DNA of 64,000 nucleotides from Hydractinia symbiolongicarpus (Eukaryota > Cnidaria > Hydrozoa > Anthoathecata > Hydractiniidae). The notes below the pieces were generated by a model, which did no database searches, had not been told where the DNA came from, and saw only the letters and a list, made by a program, of their open reading frames with translations. Location: NCBI RefSeq assembly GCF_029227915.1, contig NC_079876.1, positions 498,001-562,000 of the forward strand. The letters are read 5' to 3'. Each line of letters begins with the position of its first letter. Within the stretch, counting starts at the first letter, position 1. Positions 47,648-58,900 of this stretch are shown one piece after another. The position numbers and the translations under genes are program-made.

Positions 47648-50600
47648 TTTTCATTTTTGATGAGACGCTGAATAAAAGAAGTTTAATCGCCGGCAAAAGA
47701 AAACCTGCGATTTCCCCTAAATCCTGGACTCGGCCCGTATAGACAAAAGTTTACAAAGAAAGTACCCAGGGAGTAAACTCATTTCCCGAACGATTTTTTA
47801 AATTATTGTTTCACCACTAAAGCCCATGAGACTTGTAGTTTTTAAAAATGTTTTCATTTTTGATGAGACGCTGAATAAAAGAAGTTTAATCGCCGGCAAA
47901 CGAAAACCTGCGATTTCCCGTAAATCCCGGACTCGGCCCGTATACTCAAAAGTATACAAAGAAAGTACCCAGGGAGTAAACTCATTTCCCAAACGATTTT
48001 TTAAATTATTATTTCACCACTAAAGCCCATGAGACTTGTAGTTTTTAAAAATGTTTTCATTTTTGATGAAACGCTGAATAAAAGATGTTTAATCGCCGGC
48101 AAACGAAAACCTGCGATTTCCCGTAAATCCCGGACTCGGCCCGTATAGTTAAAAGTATACAAGGAAGGTACCCAGGGAGTAAACTCATTTCCCAAACGAT
48201 TTTTTAAATTATTATTTCACCACTAAAGCCCATGAGACTTGTAGTTTTTAAAAATGTTTTCATTTTTGATGAGACGCTTAATGAAAGTGGTTTAATCGCC
48301 GGCAAACGAAAACCCGCGATTTCCCGTAAATCCCGGACTCGGCCCGCATAGTCAAAAGTATACAAAGAAAGTACCCAGGGAGTAAACTCATTTCCCGAAC
48401 GATTTTTTAAATTTTTTTTTCACCACTTAAACGCATGAGACTTGTAGTTTTCAAAAATGTTTTTATTTTTGATGAGACGCTGAATAAAAGAAGTTTAATC
48501 GCCGGCAAACGAAAACCTGCGATTTCCCGTAAATCTTGGACTCGGCCCGTATAGTCAAAAGTATACAAAAAAAGTACCCAGGGTGTAAACTCATTTCCCG
48601 AACAATTTTTTAAATTATTATTTCACCACTAAAGCCCATGAGACTTGTAGTTTTTCAAAATGTTTTCATTTTTGATGAGACGCTGAATAAAAGAAGTTTA
48701 ATCGCCGGCAAACGAAAACCCGCGACTTCCCGTAAATCCCGGACTCGGCCCGTATAGTCAAAAGTATACAAAGAAAGTACCCAGGAAGTAAACTCATTTC
48801 CCGAACGATTTTTTAAATTCTTTTTTCACCACTAAAACGCATGAGACTTGTAGTTTTCAAAAATGTTTTCATTTTTGATGAGACGCTGAATAAAAGAAGT
48901 TTAATCGCCGGCAAACGAAAACCTGCGATTTCCCGTAAATCCCGGACTCGGCCCGTATAGTCAAAAGTATACAAAGAAAGTACCCGGGGTGTAAACTCAT
49001 TTCCCGAACGATTTTTCAAATTATTATTTCACCACTAAAGCCCATGAGACTTGTAGTTTTTAAAATTGTTTTCATTTTTAATGAGACGCTGAATAAAAGA
49101 AGTTTAATCGCCGGCAAACGAAAACCCGCGACTTCCCGTAAATCCCGGACTCGGCCCGTATAGTAAAAAGTATACAAAGAAAGTACCCAGGGAGTAAACT
49201 CATTTCCCGAACGATTTTTTAAATTATTTTTTCACCACTAAAACGCATGAGGCTTGTAGTTTTCAAAAATTTTTTCATTTTTGATGAGACGCTGAATAAA
49301 AGAAGTTTAATCGCCGGCAAACGAAAACCTGCGATTTCCCGTAAATCCCGGACTCGGCCCGTATAGTCAAAAGTATACAAAGAAAGTACCCGGGGTGTAA
49401 ACTCATTTCCCGAACGATTTTTTAAATTATTTTTTCACCACTAAAACGCATGAGAATTGTAGTTTTCAAAAATGTTTTCATTTTTGATGAGACGCTGAAT
49501 AAAAGAAGTTTAATCGCCGGCAAACGAAAACCTGCGATTTCCCGTAAATCCTGGACTCGGCCCGTATAGTCAAAAGTATACAAAGAAGGTACGCGGGGTG
49601 TAAACTCATTTCCCGAACGATTTTTTAAATTATTTTTTAACCACTAAAACGCATGAGACTTGTAGTTTTCAGAAATGTTTTCATTTTTGATGAGACGCTT
49701 AATGAATGTGGTTTAATCGCCAGCAAACGAAAATTCGCGATTTCCCGTAAATCCCGGGTTCGGCCCGTATAGTCGAATGTATACAAAGAAAGTACCCTGT
49801 GAGTAAACCCATTTCCAAAACGATTTTTTAAATTATCTTTTCACCACTAAAACGCATGAGATTTGTAGTTTTCAAAAATGTTTTCATTTTTGATGAGACG
49901 CTAAATAAAAGAAGTTTAATCGCCGGCAAACAAAAATCCGCGATTTCCCGTAAATCCCGGACTCGGCCCGTATAGTCAAAAGTATACAAAGAAAGTACCC
50001 GGGGTGTAAACTCATTTCCTGAACGATTTTTCAAATTATTATTTCACCACTAAAGCCCACGAGACTTGTAGTTTTTAAAAATGTTTTCATTTTTGATGAG
50101 ATGCCGAATAAAAGAAGTTTAATCGCCGGCAAACGAAAACACGCGATTTCCCGTAAATCCCGGAGTCGGCCGTATAGTCAAAAGTATACAAAGAAAGTAC
50201 CCAGGGAGTAAACTCATTTCCCGAACGATTTTTTAAATTATTTTTTCACCACTAAAACGCATGAGACTTGTAGTTTTTAAAAATGTTTTCATTTTTGATG
50301 AGACGCTGAATAAAAGAAGTTTAATCGCCGGCAAACGAAAACCTGCGATTTCCCGTAAATCCCGCACTCGGCCCGTATAGTCAAAAGTATACAAAGAAAG
50401 TACCTGGGGTGTAAACTCATTTCCCGAACGATTTTTCAAATTATTATTTCACCACTAAAGCCCACGAGACTTGTAGTTTTTAAAAATGTTTTCATTTTTG
50501 ATGAGACGCTGAATAAAAGAAGTTTAATCGCCGGCAAACGAAAACCTGCGATTTCCCGTAAATCCCGGACTCGGCCCGTATAGTCAAAAGTATACAAAGA

Positions 50601-53087
50601 AAGTACCCGGGGTGTAAACTCATTTCCCGAACGATTTTTTAAATTATTTTTTCACCACTAAAACGCATGAGAATTGTAGTTTTCAAAAATGTTTTCATTT
50701 TTGATGAGACGCTGAATAAAAGAAGTTTAATCGCCGGCAAACGAAAACCTGCGATTTCCCGTAAATCCTGGACTCGGCCCGTATAGTCAAAAGTATACAA
50801 AGAAAGTACCCGGGGTGTAAACTCATTTCCCGAACGATTTTTTAAATTATTTTTTAACCACTAAAACGCATGAGACTTGTAGTTTTCAGAAATGTTTTCA
50901 TTTTTGATGAGACGCTTAATGAATGTGGTTTAATCGCCAGCAAACGAAAATTCGCGATTTCCCCTAAATCCCGGGTTCGGCCCGTATAGTCGAATGTATA
51001 CAAAGAAAGTACCCTGTGAGTAAACCCATTTCCAAAACGATTTTTTAAATTATCTTTTCACCACTAAAACGCATGAGACTTGTAGTTTTCAAAAATGTTT
51101 TCATTTTTGATGAGACGCTGAATAAAAGAAGTTTAATCGCCGGCAAACAAAAATCCGCGATTTCCCGTAAATCCCGGACTCGGCCCGTATAGTCAAAAGT
51201 ATACAAAGAAAGTACCCGGGGTGTAAACTCATTTCCCGAACGATTTTTCAAATTATTATTTCACCACTATAGCCCACGAGACTTGTAGTTTTTAAAAATG
51301 TTTTCATTTTTGATGAGATGCCGAATAAAAGAAGTTTAATCGCCGGCAAACGAAAACACGCGATTTCCCGTAAATCCCGGAGTCGGCCGTATAGTGAAAA
51401 GTATACAAAGAAAGTACCCAGGGAGTAAACTCATTTCCCGAACGATTTTTTAAATTATTTTTTCACCACTAAAACGCATGAGACTTGTAGTTTTCAAAAA
51501 TGTTTTCATTTTTGATGAGACGCTGAATAAAAGAAGTTTAATCGCCGGCAAACGAAAACCTGCGATTTCCCGTAAATCCCGCACTCGGCCCGTATAGTCA
51601 AAAGTATACAAAGAAAGTAACCGGGGTGTAAACTCATTTCCCGAACGATTTTTTAAATTATTTTTTCACCACTAAAACGCATGAGAATTGTAGTTTTCAA
51701 AAATGGTTTCATTTTTGATGAGACGCTGAATAAAAGAAGTTTAATCGCCGGCAAACGAAAACCTGCGATTTCCCGTAAATCCCGGACTCGGCCCGTATAG
51801 TCAAAAGTATACAAAGAAAGTACCCGGGGTGGAAACTCATTTCCCGAACGATTTTTAAAATTATTTTTTCACCACTAAAACGCATGAGACTTGTAGTTTT
51901 CAGAAATGTTTTCATTTTTGATGAGACGCTTAATGAAAGTGGTTTAATCGCCAGCAAACGAAAACCCGCGACTTCCCGTAAATCCCGGACTCGGCCCGTA
52001 TACTCAAAATTATACAAAGAAAGTACCCAGGGAGTAAACTCATTTCCCGAACGATTTTTTAAATTATTTTTTCACCACTAAAACGCATGAGAATTGTAGT
52101 TTTCAAAAATGTTTTCATTTTTGATGAGACGCTGAATAAAAGAAGTTTAATCGCCGGCAAACGAAAACCTGCGATTTACCGTAAATCCCGGACTCGGCCC
52201 GTATAGTCAAAAGTATACAAAGAAAGTGCCCGGGGTGTAAACTCATTTCCCGAACGATTTTTAAAATTATTTTTTCACCACTAAAACGCATGAGACTTGT
52301 AGTTTTCAGAAATGTTTTCATTTTTGATGAGACGCTTAATGAAAGTGGTTTAATCGCCAGCAAACGAAAATCCGCGATTTCCCATAAATGCCAGGTTCGG
52401 CCCGTATAGTCGAATGTATACAAAGAAAGTACCCTGTGAGTAAACCCATTTCCAAAACGATTTTTTAAATTATCTTTTCACCACTAAAACGCATGAGACT
52501 TGTAGTTTTCAAAAATGTTTTCATTTTTGATGAGACGCTGAATAAAAGAAGTTTAATCGCCGGCAAACAAAAATCCGCGATTTCCCGTAAATCCCGGACT
52601 CTGCCCGCATAGTCGAAAGTATACAAAGAAAGTACCCAGGGAGTAAACTCATTTCCCGAACGATTTTTTAAATTATTTTTTCACCACTAAAACGCATGAG
52701 ACTTGTAGTTTTCAAAAATGTTTTCATTTTTGATGAGACGCTGAATAAAAGAAGTTTAATCGCCGGCAAACGAAAACCTGCGATTTCCCGTAAATCCCGG
52801 ACTCGGCCCGTATAGTCAAAAGTATACAAAGAAAGTACCCGGGGTGTAAACTCATTTCCCGAACGATTTTTCAAATTATTATTTCACCACTAAAGCCCAC
52901 GAGACTTGTAGTTTTTAAAAATGTTTTCATTTTTGATGAGACGCTGAATAAAAGAAGTTTAATCGCCGGCAAACGAAAACCCGCGACTTCCCGTAAATCC
53001 CGGACTCGGCCCGTATACTCAAAAGTATACAAAGAAAGTACCCAGGGAGTAAACTCATTTCCCGAACGATTTTTTAAATTATTTTTT
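47648..53087 (+). repeat. Right copy of the 12,988-bp-offset segmental duplication
   Basis: It matches 34660-40099. Differences include TTTTTATT/TTTTCATT at the first monomer, CTTCGATT/CTGCGATT, GGTCCG/GGCCCG, GATAAG/GATGAG, CACTAAAG/CACTATAG and AGTCAGAAG/AGTCAAAAG. Its first monomer (47609) is a chimera whose front half is the GCCC subtype of the upstream 609-bp HOR. Variants private to this copy (AAAATTATAC, TGCCAGGTT) are inherited by the later 8-mer duplication. Confidence 0.92.
49436..51666 (+). repeat. Six-monomer HOR inside the right segmental copy
   Basis: This is the same 1217-bp HOR as at 36448-38678, shifted by 12,988 bp. It keeps the unit-specific differences (GAGATTTG only in the first unit, TAGTGAAAAG only in the second), so it was copied as a finished HOR rather than formed independently. 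Private changes include GTACGCGGGG in the first monomer, CATTTCCTGAACG and CCCCTAAATCCCGGG. Confidence 0.86.
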
Positions 53088-54711
53088 CACCACTAAAACG
53101 CATGAGACTTGTAGTTTTCAAAAATGTTTTCATTTTTGATGAGACGCTGAATAAAAGAAGTTTAATCGCCGGCAAACGAAAACCTGCGATTTCCCGTAAA
53201 TCCCGCACTCGGCCCGTATAGTCAAAAGTATACAAAGAAAGTACCCGGGGTGTAAACTCATTTCCCGAACGATTTTTTAAATTATTTTTTCACCACTAAA
53301 ACGCATGAGAATTGTAGTTTTCAAAAATGTTTTCATTTTTGATGAGACGCTGAATAAAAGAAGTTTAATCGCCGGCAAACGAAAACCTGCGATTTCCCGT
53401 AAATCCCGGCCTCGGCCCGTATAGTCAAAAGTATACAAAGAAAGTACCCGGGGTGGAAACTCATTTCCCGAACGATTTTTAAAATTATTTTTTCACCACT
53501 AAAACGCATGAGACTTGTAGTTTTCAGAAATGTTTTCATTTTTGATGAGACGCTTAATGAAAGTGGTTTAATCGCCAGCAAACGAAAACCCGCGACTTCC
53601 CGTAAATCCCGGACTCGGCCCGTATACTCAAAATTATACAAAGAAAGTACCCAGGGAGTAAACTCATTTCCCGAACGATTTTTTAAATTATTTTTTCACC
53701 ACTAAAACGCATGAGAATTGTAGTTTTCAAAAATGTTTTCATTTTTGATGAGACGCTGAATAAAAGAAGTTTAATCGCCGGCAAACGAAAACCTGCGATT
53801 TACCGTAAATCCCGGACTCGGCCCGTATAGTCAAAAGTATACAAAGAAAGTGCCCGGGGTGTAAACTCATTTCCCGAACGATTTTTAAAATTATTTTTTC
53901 ACCACTAAAACGCATGAGACTTGTAGTTTTCAGAAATGTTTTCATTTTTGATGAGACGCTTAATGAAAGTGGTTTAATCGCCAGCAAACGAAAATCCGCG
54001 ATTTCCCATAAATGCCAGGTTCGGCCCGTATAGTCGAATGTATACAAAGAAAGTACCCTGTGAGTAAACCCATTTCCAAAACGATTTTTTAAATTATCTT
54101 TTCACCACTAAAACGCATGAGACTTGTAGTTTTCAAAAATGTTTTCATTTTTGATGAGACGCTGAATAAAAGAAGTTTAATCGCCGGCAAACAAAAATCC
54201 GCGATTTCCCGTAAATCCCGGACTCTGCCCGCATAGTCAAAAGTATACAAAGAAAGTACCCAGGGAGTAAACTCATTTCCCGAACGATTTTTTAAATTAT
54301 TTTTTCACCACTAAAACGCATGAGACTTGTAGTTTTCAAAAATGTTTTCATTTTTGATGAGACGCTGAATAAAAGAAGTTTAATCGCCGGCAAACGAAAA
54401 CCTGCGATTTCCCGTAAATCCCGGACTCGGCCCGTATAGTCAAAAGTATACAAAGAAAGTACCCGGGGTGTAAACTCATTTCCCGAACGATTTTTCAAAT
54501 TATTATTTCACCACTAAAGCCCACGAGACTTGTAGTTTTTAAAAATGTTTTCATTTTTGATGAGACGCTGAATAAAAGAAGTTTAATCGCCGGCAAACGA
54601 AAACCCGCGACTTCCCGTAAATCCCGGACTCGGCCCGTATACTCAAAAGTATACAAAGAAAGTACCCAGGGAGTAAACTCATTTCCCGAACGATTTTTTA
54701 AATTATTTTTT
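51464..54711 (+). repeat. Eight-monomer tandem duplication, 1624 bp, two copies
   Basis: 51464-53087 and 53088-54711 share order and markers (CCCGCACTCGG; GGGTGGAAAC with TTTTTAAAATT; CTCAAAATTATAC; GATTTACCG; TGCCAGGTTCGG; CTCTGCCCG; GCCCACGAG). I found four substitutions: GTAACCGGGG/GTACCCGGGG, AATGGTTTC/AATGTTTTC, GGACTCGG/GGCCTCGG and AGTCGAAAG/AGTCAAAAG. Both copies carry AAAATTATAC and TGCCAGG, which the left segmental copy at 39.0-39.4 kb lacks, so the duplication is younger than the segmental one. Confidence 0.9.
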
Positions 54712-55928
54712 CACCACTAAAACGCATGAGAATTGTAGTTTTCAAAAATGTTTTCATTTTTGATGAGACGCTGAATAAAAGAAGTTTAATCGCCGGCAAA
54801 CGAAAACCTGCGATTTCCCGTAAATCCCGGACTCGGCCTGTATAGTCAAAAGTATACAAAGAAAGTACGCGGGGTGTAAACTCATTTCCCGAACGATTTT
54901 TTAAATTATTTTTTCACCACCAAAACGCATGAGACTTGTAGTTTTCAGAAATGTTTTCATTTTTGATGAGACGCTTAATGAAAGTGGTTTAATCGCCGGC
55001 AAACGAAAATCCGCGATTTCCCGTAAATCCCGGGTTCGGCCCGTATAGTCGAATGTATACAAAGAAAGTACCCTGTGAGAAAACCCATTTCCAAAACGAT
55101 TTTTTAAATTATCTTTTCACCACTAAAACGCATGAGACTTGTAGTTTTCAAAAATGTTCTCATTTTTGATGAGACGCTGAATAAAAGAAGTTTAATCGCC
55201 GGCAAACAAAAATCCGCGATTTCCCGTAAATCCCGGACTCGGCCCGTATAGTCAAAAGTATACAAAGAAAGTACCCAGGGAGTAAACTCATTTCCCGAAC
55301 GATTTTTTAAATTATTTTTTCACCACTAAAACGCATGAGACTTGTAGTTTTCAAAAATGTTTTCCTTTTTGATGAGACGCTTAAAGAAAGAGGTTTAATC
55401 GCCGGCAAACGAAATCCCGCGTTTTCCCGTAAATCCGGGGCTTGGCCCGTATAGTCAAAAGTATACAAAGAAAGTACCCAGGGAGTAAACTTATTTCCCG
55501 AACGATTTTTTAAATTATTTTTTCACCACTAAAACGCATGAGACTTGTAGTTTTCAAAAATGTTTTCATTTTTGATGAGACGCTGAATAAAAGAAGTTTA
55601 ATCGCCGGCAAACGAAAACCTGCGATTTCCCGTAAATCCCGGACTCGGCCGTATAGTCAAAAGTATACAAAGAAAGTACCCAGGGTGTAAACTAATTTCC
55701 CGAACGATTTTTTAAATTATTTTTTTACCACTAAAACGCATGAGACTTGTAGTTTTCAAAAATGTTTTCATTTTTGATGAGACGCTGAATATAAGAAGTT
55801 TAATCGCCGGCAAACGTAAACCTGCGACTTCCCGTAAATCCCGGACTCGGCCCGTATAATCAAAAGTATACAAGGAAAGTACCCGGGGTGTAAACTCATT
55901 TCCCGAACGATTTTTCAAATTATTGTTT
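54712..55928 (+). repeat. Six monomers related to 40100-42331, ending in a chimera
   Basis: 54712, 54915, 55118 and 55321 match 40100-40709; 55524 and 55726 match 41927 and 42129. The five monomers 40912-41926 have no counterpart here. 55726 begins as the TTTTTTTACC/AATATAAG subtype but ends GGGGTGTAAAC with TTTTTCAAATT and ATTGTTTCACC, so it is a recombinant joining this block to the 9-mer HOR. Confidence 0.82.
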
Positions 55929-58900
55929 CACCACTAAAGCCCACGAGACTTGTAGTTTTTAAAAATGTTTTCATTTTTGATGAGACGCTGAATAAAAGAA
56001 GTTTAATCGCCGGCAAACGAAAACCCGCGACTTCCCGTAAATCCCGGACTCGGCCCGTATACTCAAAAGTATACAAAGAAAGTACCCAGGAAGTAAACTC
56101 ATTTCCCGAACGATTTTTTAAATTATTTTTTCACCACTAAAACGCATGAGAATTGTAGTTTTCAAAAATGTTTTCATTTTTGATGAGACGCTGAATAAAA
56201 GAAGTTTAATCGCCGGCAAACGAAAACCTGCGATTTCCCGTAAATCCCGGACTCGGCCCGTATAGTCAAAAGTATACAAAGAAAGTACGCGGGGTGTAAA
56301 CTCATTTCCCGAACGATTTTTTAAATTATTTTTTCACCACCAAAACGCATGAGACTTGTAGTTTTCAGAAATGTTTTCATTTTTGATGAGACGCTTAATG
56401 AAAGTGGTTTAATCGCCGGCAAACGAAAATCCGCGATTTCCCGTGAATCCCGGGTTCGGCCCGTATAGTCGAATGTATACAAAGAAAGTACCCTGTGAGA
56501 AAACCCATTTCCAAAACGATTCTTTAAATTATCTTTTCACCACTAAAACGCATGAGACTTGTAGTTTTCAAAAATGTTCTCATTTTTGATGAGACGCTGA
56601 ATAAAAGAAGTTTAATCGCCGGCAAACAAAAATCCGCGATTTCCCGTAAATCCCGGACTCGGCCCGTATAGTCAAAAGTATACAAAGAAAGTACCCAGGG
56701 AGTAAACTCATTTCCCGAACGATTTTTTAAATTATTTTTTCACCACTAAAACGCATGAGACTTGTAGTTTTCAAAAATGTGTTCCTTTTTGATGAGAGGC
56801 TTAAAGAAAGAGGTTTAATCGCCGGCAAACGAAATCCCGCGTTTTCCCGTAAATCCGGGGCTTGGCCCGTATAGTCAAAAGTATACAAAGAAAGTACCCA
56901 GGGAGTAAACTTATTTCCCGAACGATTTTTTAAATTATTTTTTCACCACTAAAACGCATGAGACTTGTAGTTTTCAAAAATGTTTTCATTTTTGATGAGA
57001 CGCTGAATAAAAGAAGTTTAATCGCCGGCAAACGAAAACCTGCGATTTCCCGTAAATCCCGGACTCGGCCGTATAGTCAAAAGTATACAAAGAAAGTACC
57101 CAGGGTGTAAACTAATTTCCCGAACGATTTTTTAAATTATTTTTTTACCACTAAAACGCATGAGACTTGTAGTTTTCAAAAATGTTTTCATTTTTGATGA
57201 GACGCTGAATATAAGAAGTTTAATCGCCGGCAAACGTAAACCTGCGACTTCCCGTAAATCCCGGACTCGGCCCGTATAATCAAAAGTATACAAGGAAAGT
57301 ACCCAGTGAGTAAACTTATTTCCCCAACGAATTTTTAAATTATTTTTTCACCACTAAAACGCATGAGACTTGTAGTTTTTAAAAATGTTTTCATTTTTGA
57401 TGAGACGCTGAATAAAAGAAGTTTTATCGCCGGCAAACGAAAACCTGCGATTTCCCGTAAATCCCGGACTCGGCCCTTATAGTCAAAAGTATACAAAGAA
57501 AGTATCCAGGGTGTAAACTCATTTCCCGAACGATTTTTTAAATTATTTTTTCACCACTAAAACGCATGAGACTTGTAGTTTTCAAAAATGTTTTCATTTT
57601 TGTTGAGACGCTGAATAAAAGAAGTTTAATCGCCAGCAGACGAAAACCTGCGATTTCCCGTAAATCCCGGACTCAGCCCGTATAGTCAAAAGTATACAAA
57701 GAAAGTACCCAGGGAGTAAACTCATTTCCCAAACGATTTTTCAAATTATTGTTTCACCACTAAAGCCCACGAGACTTGTAGTTTTTAAAAATGTTTTCAT
57801 TTTTGATGAGACGCTGAATAAAAGAAGTTTAATCGCCGGCAAACGAAAACCCGCGACTTCCCGTAAATCCCGGACTCGGCCCGTATACTCAAAAGTATAC
57901 AAAGAAAGTACCCAGGGAGTAAACTCATTTCCCGAACGATTTTTTAAATTATTTTTTCACCACTAAAACGCATGAGAATTGTAGTTTTCAAAAATGTTTT
58001 CATTTTTGATGAGACGCTGAATAAAAGAAGTTTAATCGCCGGCAAACGAAAACCTGCGATTTCCCGTAAATCCCGGACTCGGCCCGTATAGTCAAAAGTA
58101 TACAAAGAAAGTACGCGGGGTGTAAACTCATTTCCCGAACGATTTTTTAAATTATTTTTTCACCACCAAAACGCATGAGACTTGTAGTTTTCAGAAATGT
58201 TTTCATTTTTGATGAGACGCTTAATGAAAGTGGTTTAATCGCCGGCAAACGAAAATCCGCGATTTCCCGTGAATCCCGGGTTCGGCCCGTATAGTCGAAT
58301 GTATACAAAGAAAGTACCCTGTGAGAAAACCCATTTCCAAAACGATTCTTTAAATTATCTTTTCACCACTAAAACGCATGAGACTTGTAGTTTTCAAAAA
58401 TGTTCTCATTTTTGATGAGACGCTGAATAAAAGAAGTTTAATCGCCGGCAAACAAAAATCCGCGATTTCCCGTAAATCCCGGACTCGGCCCGTATAGTCA
58501 AAAGTATACAAAGAAAGTACCCAGGGAGTAAACTCATTTCCCGAACGATTTTTTAAATTATTTTTTCACCACTAAAACGCATGAGACTTGTAGTTTTCAA
58601 AAATGTGTTCCTTTTTGATGAGACGCTTAAAGAAAGAGGTTTAATCGCCGGCAAACGAAATCCCGCGTTTTCCCGTAAATCCGGGGCTTGGCCCGTATAG
58701 TCAAAAGTATACAAAGAAAGTACCCAGGGAGTAAACTTATTTCCCGAACGATTTTTTAAATTATTTTTTCACCACTAAAACGCATGAGACTTGTAGTTTT
58801 CAAAAATGTTTTCATTTTTGATGAGACGCTGAATAAAAGAAGTTTAATCGCCGGCAAACGAAAACCTGCGATTTCCCGTAAATCCCGGACTCGGCCGTAT

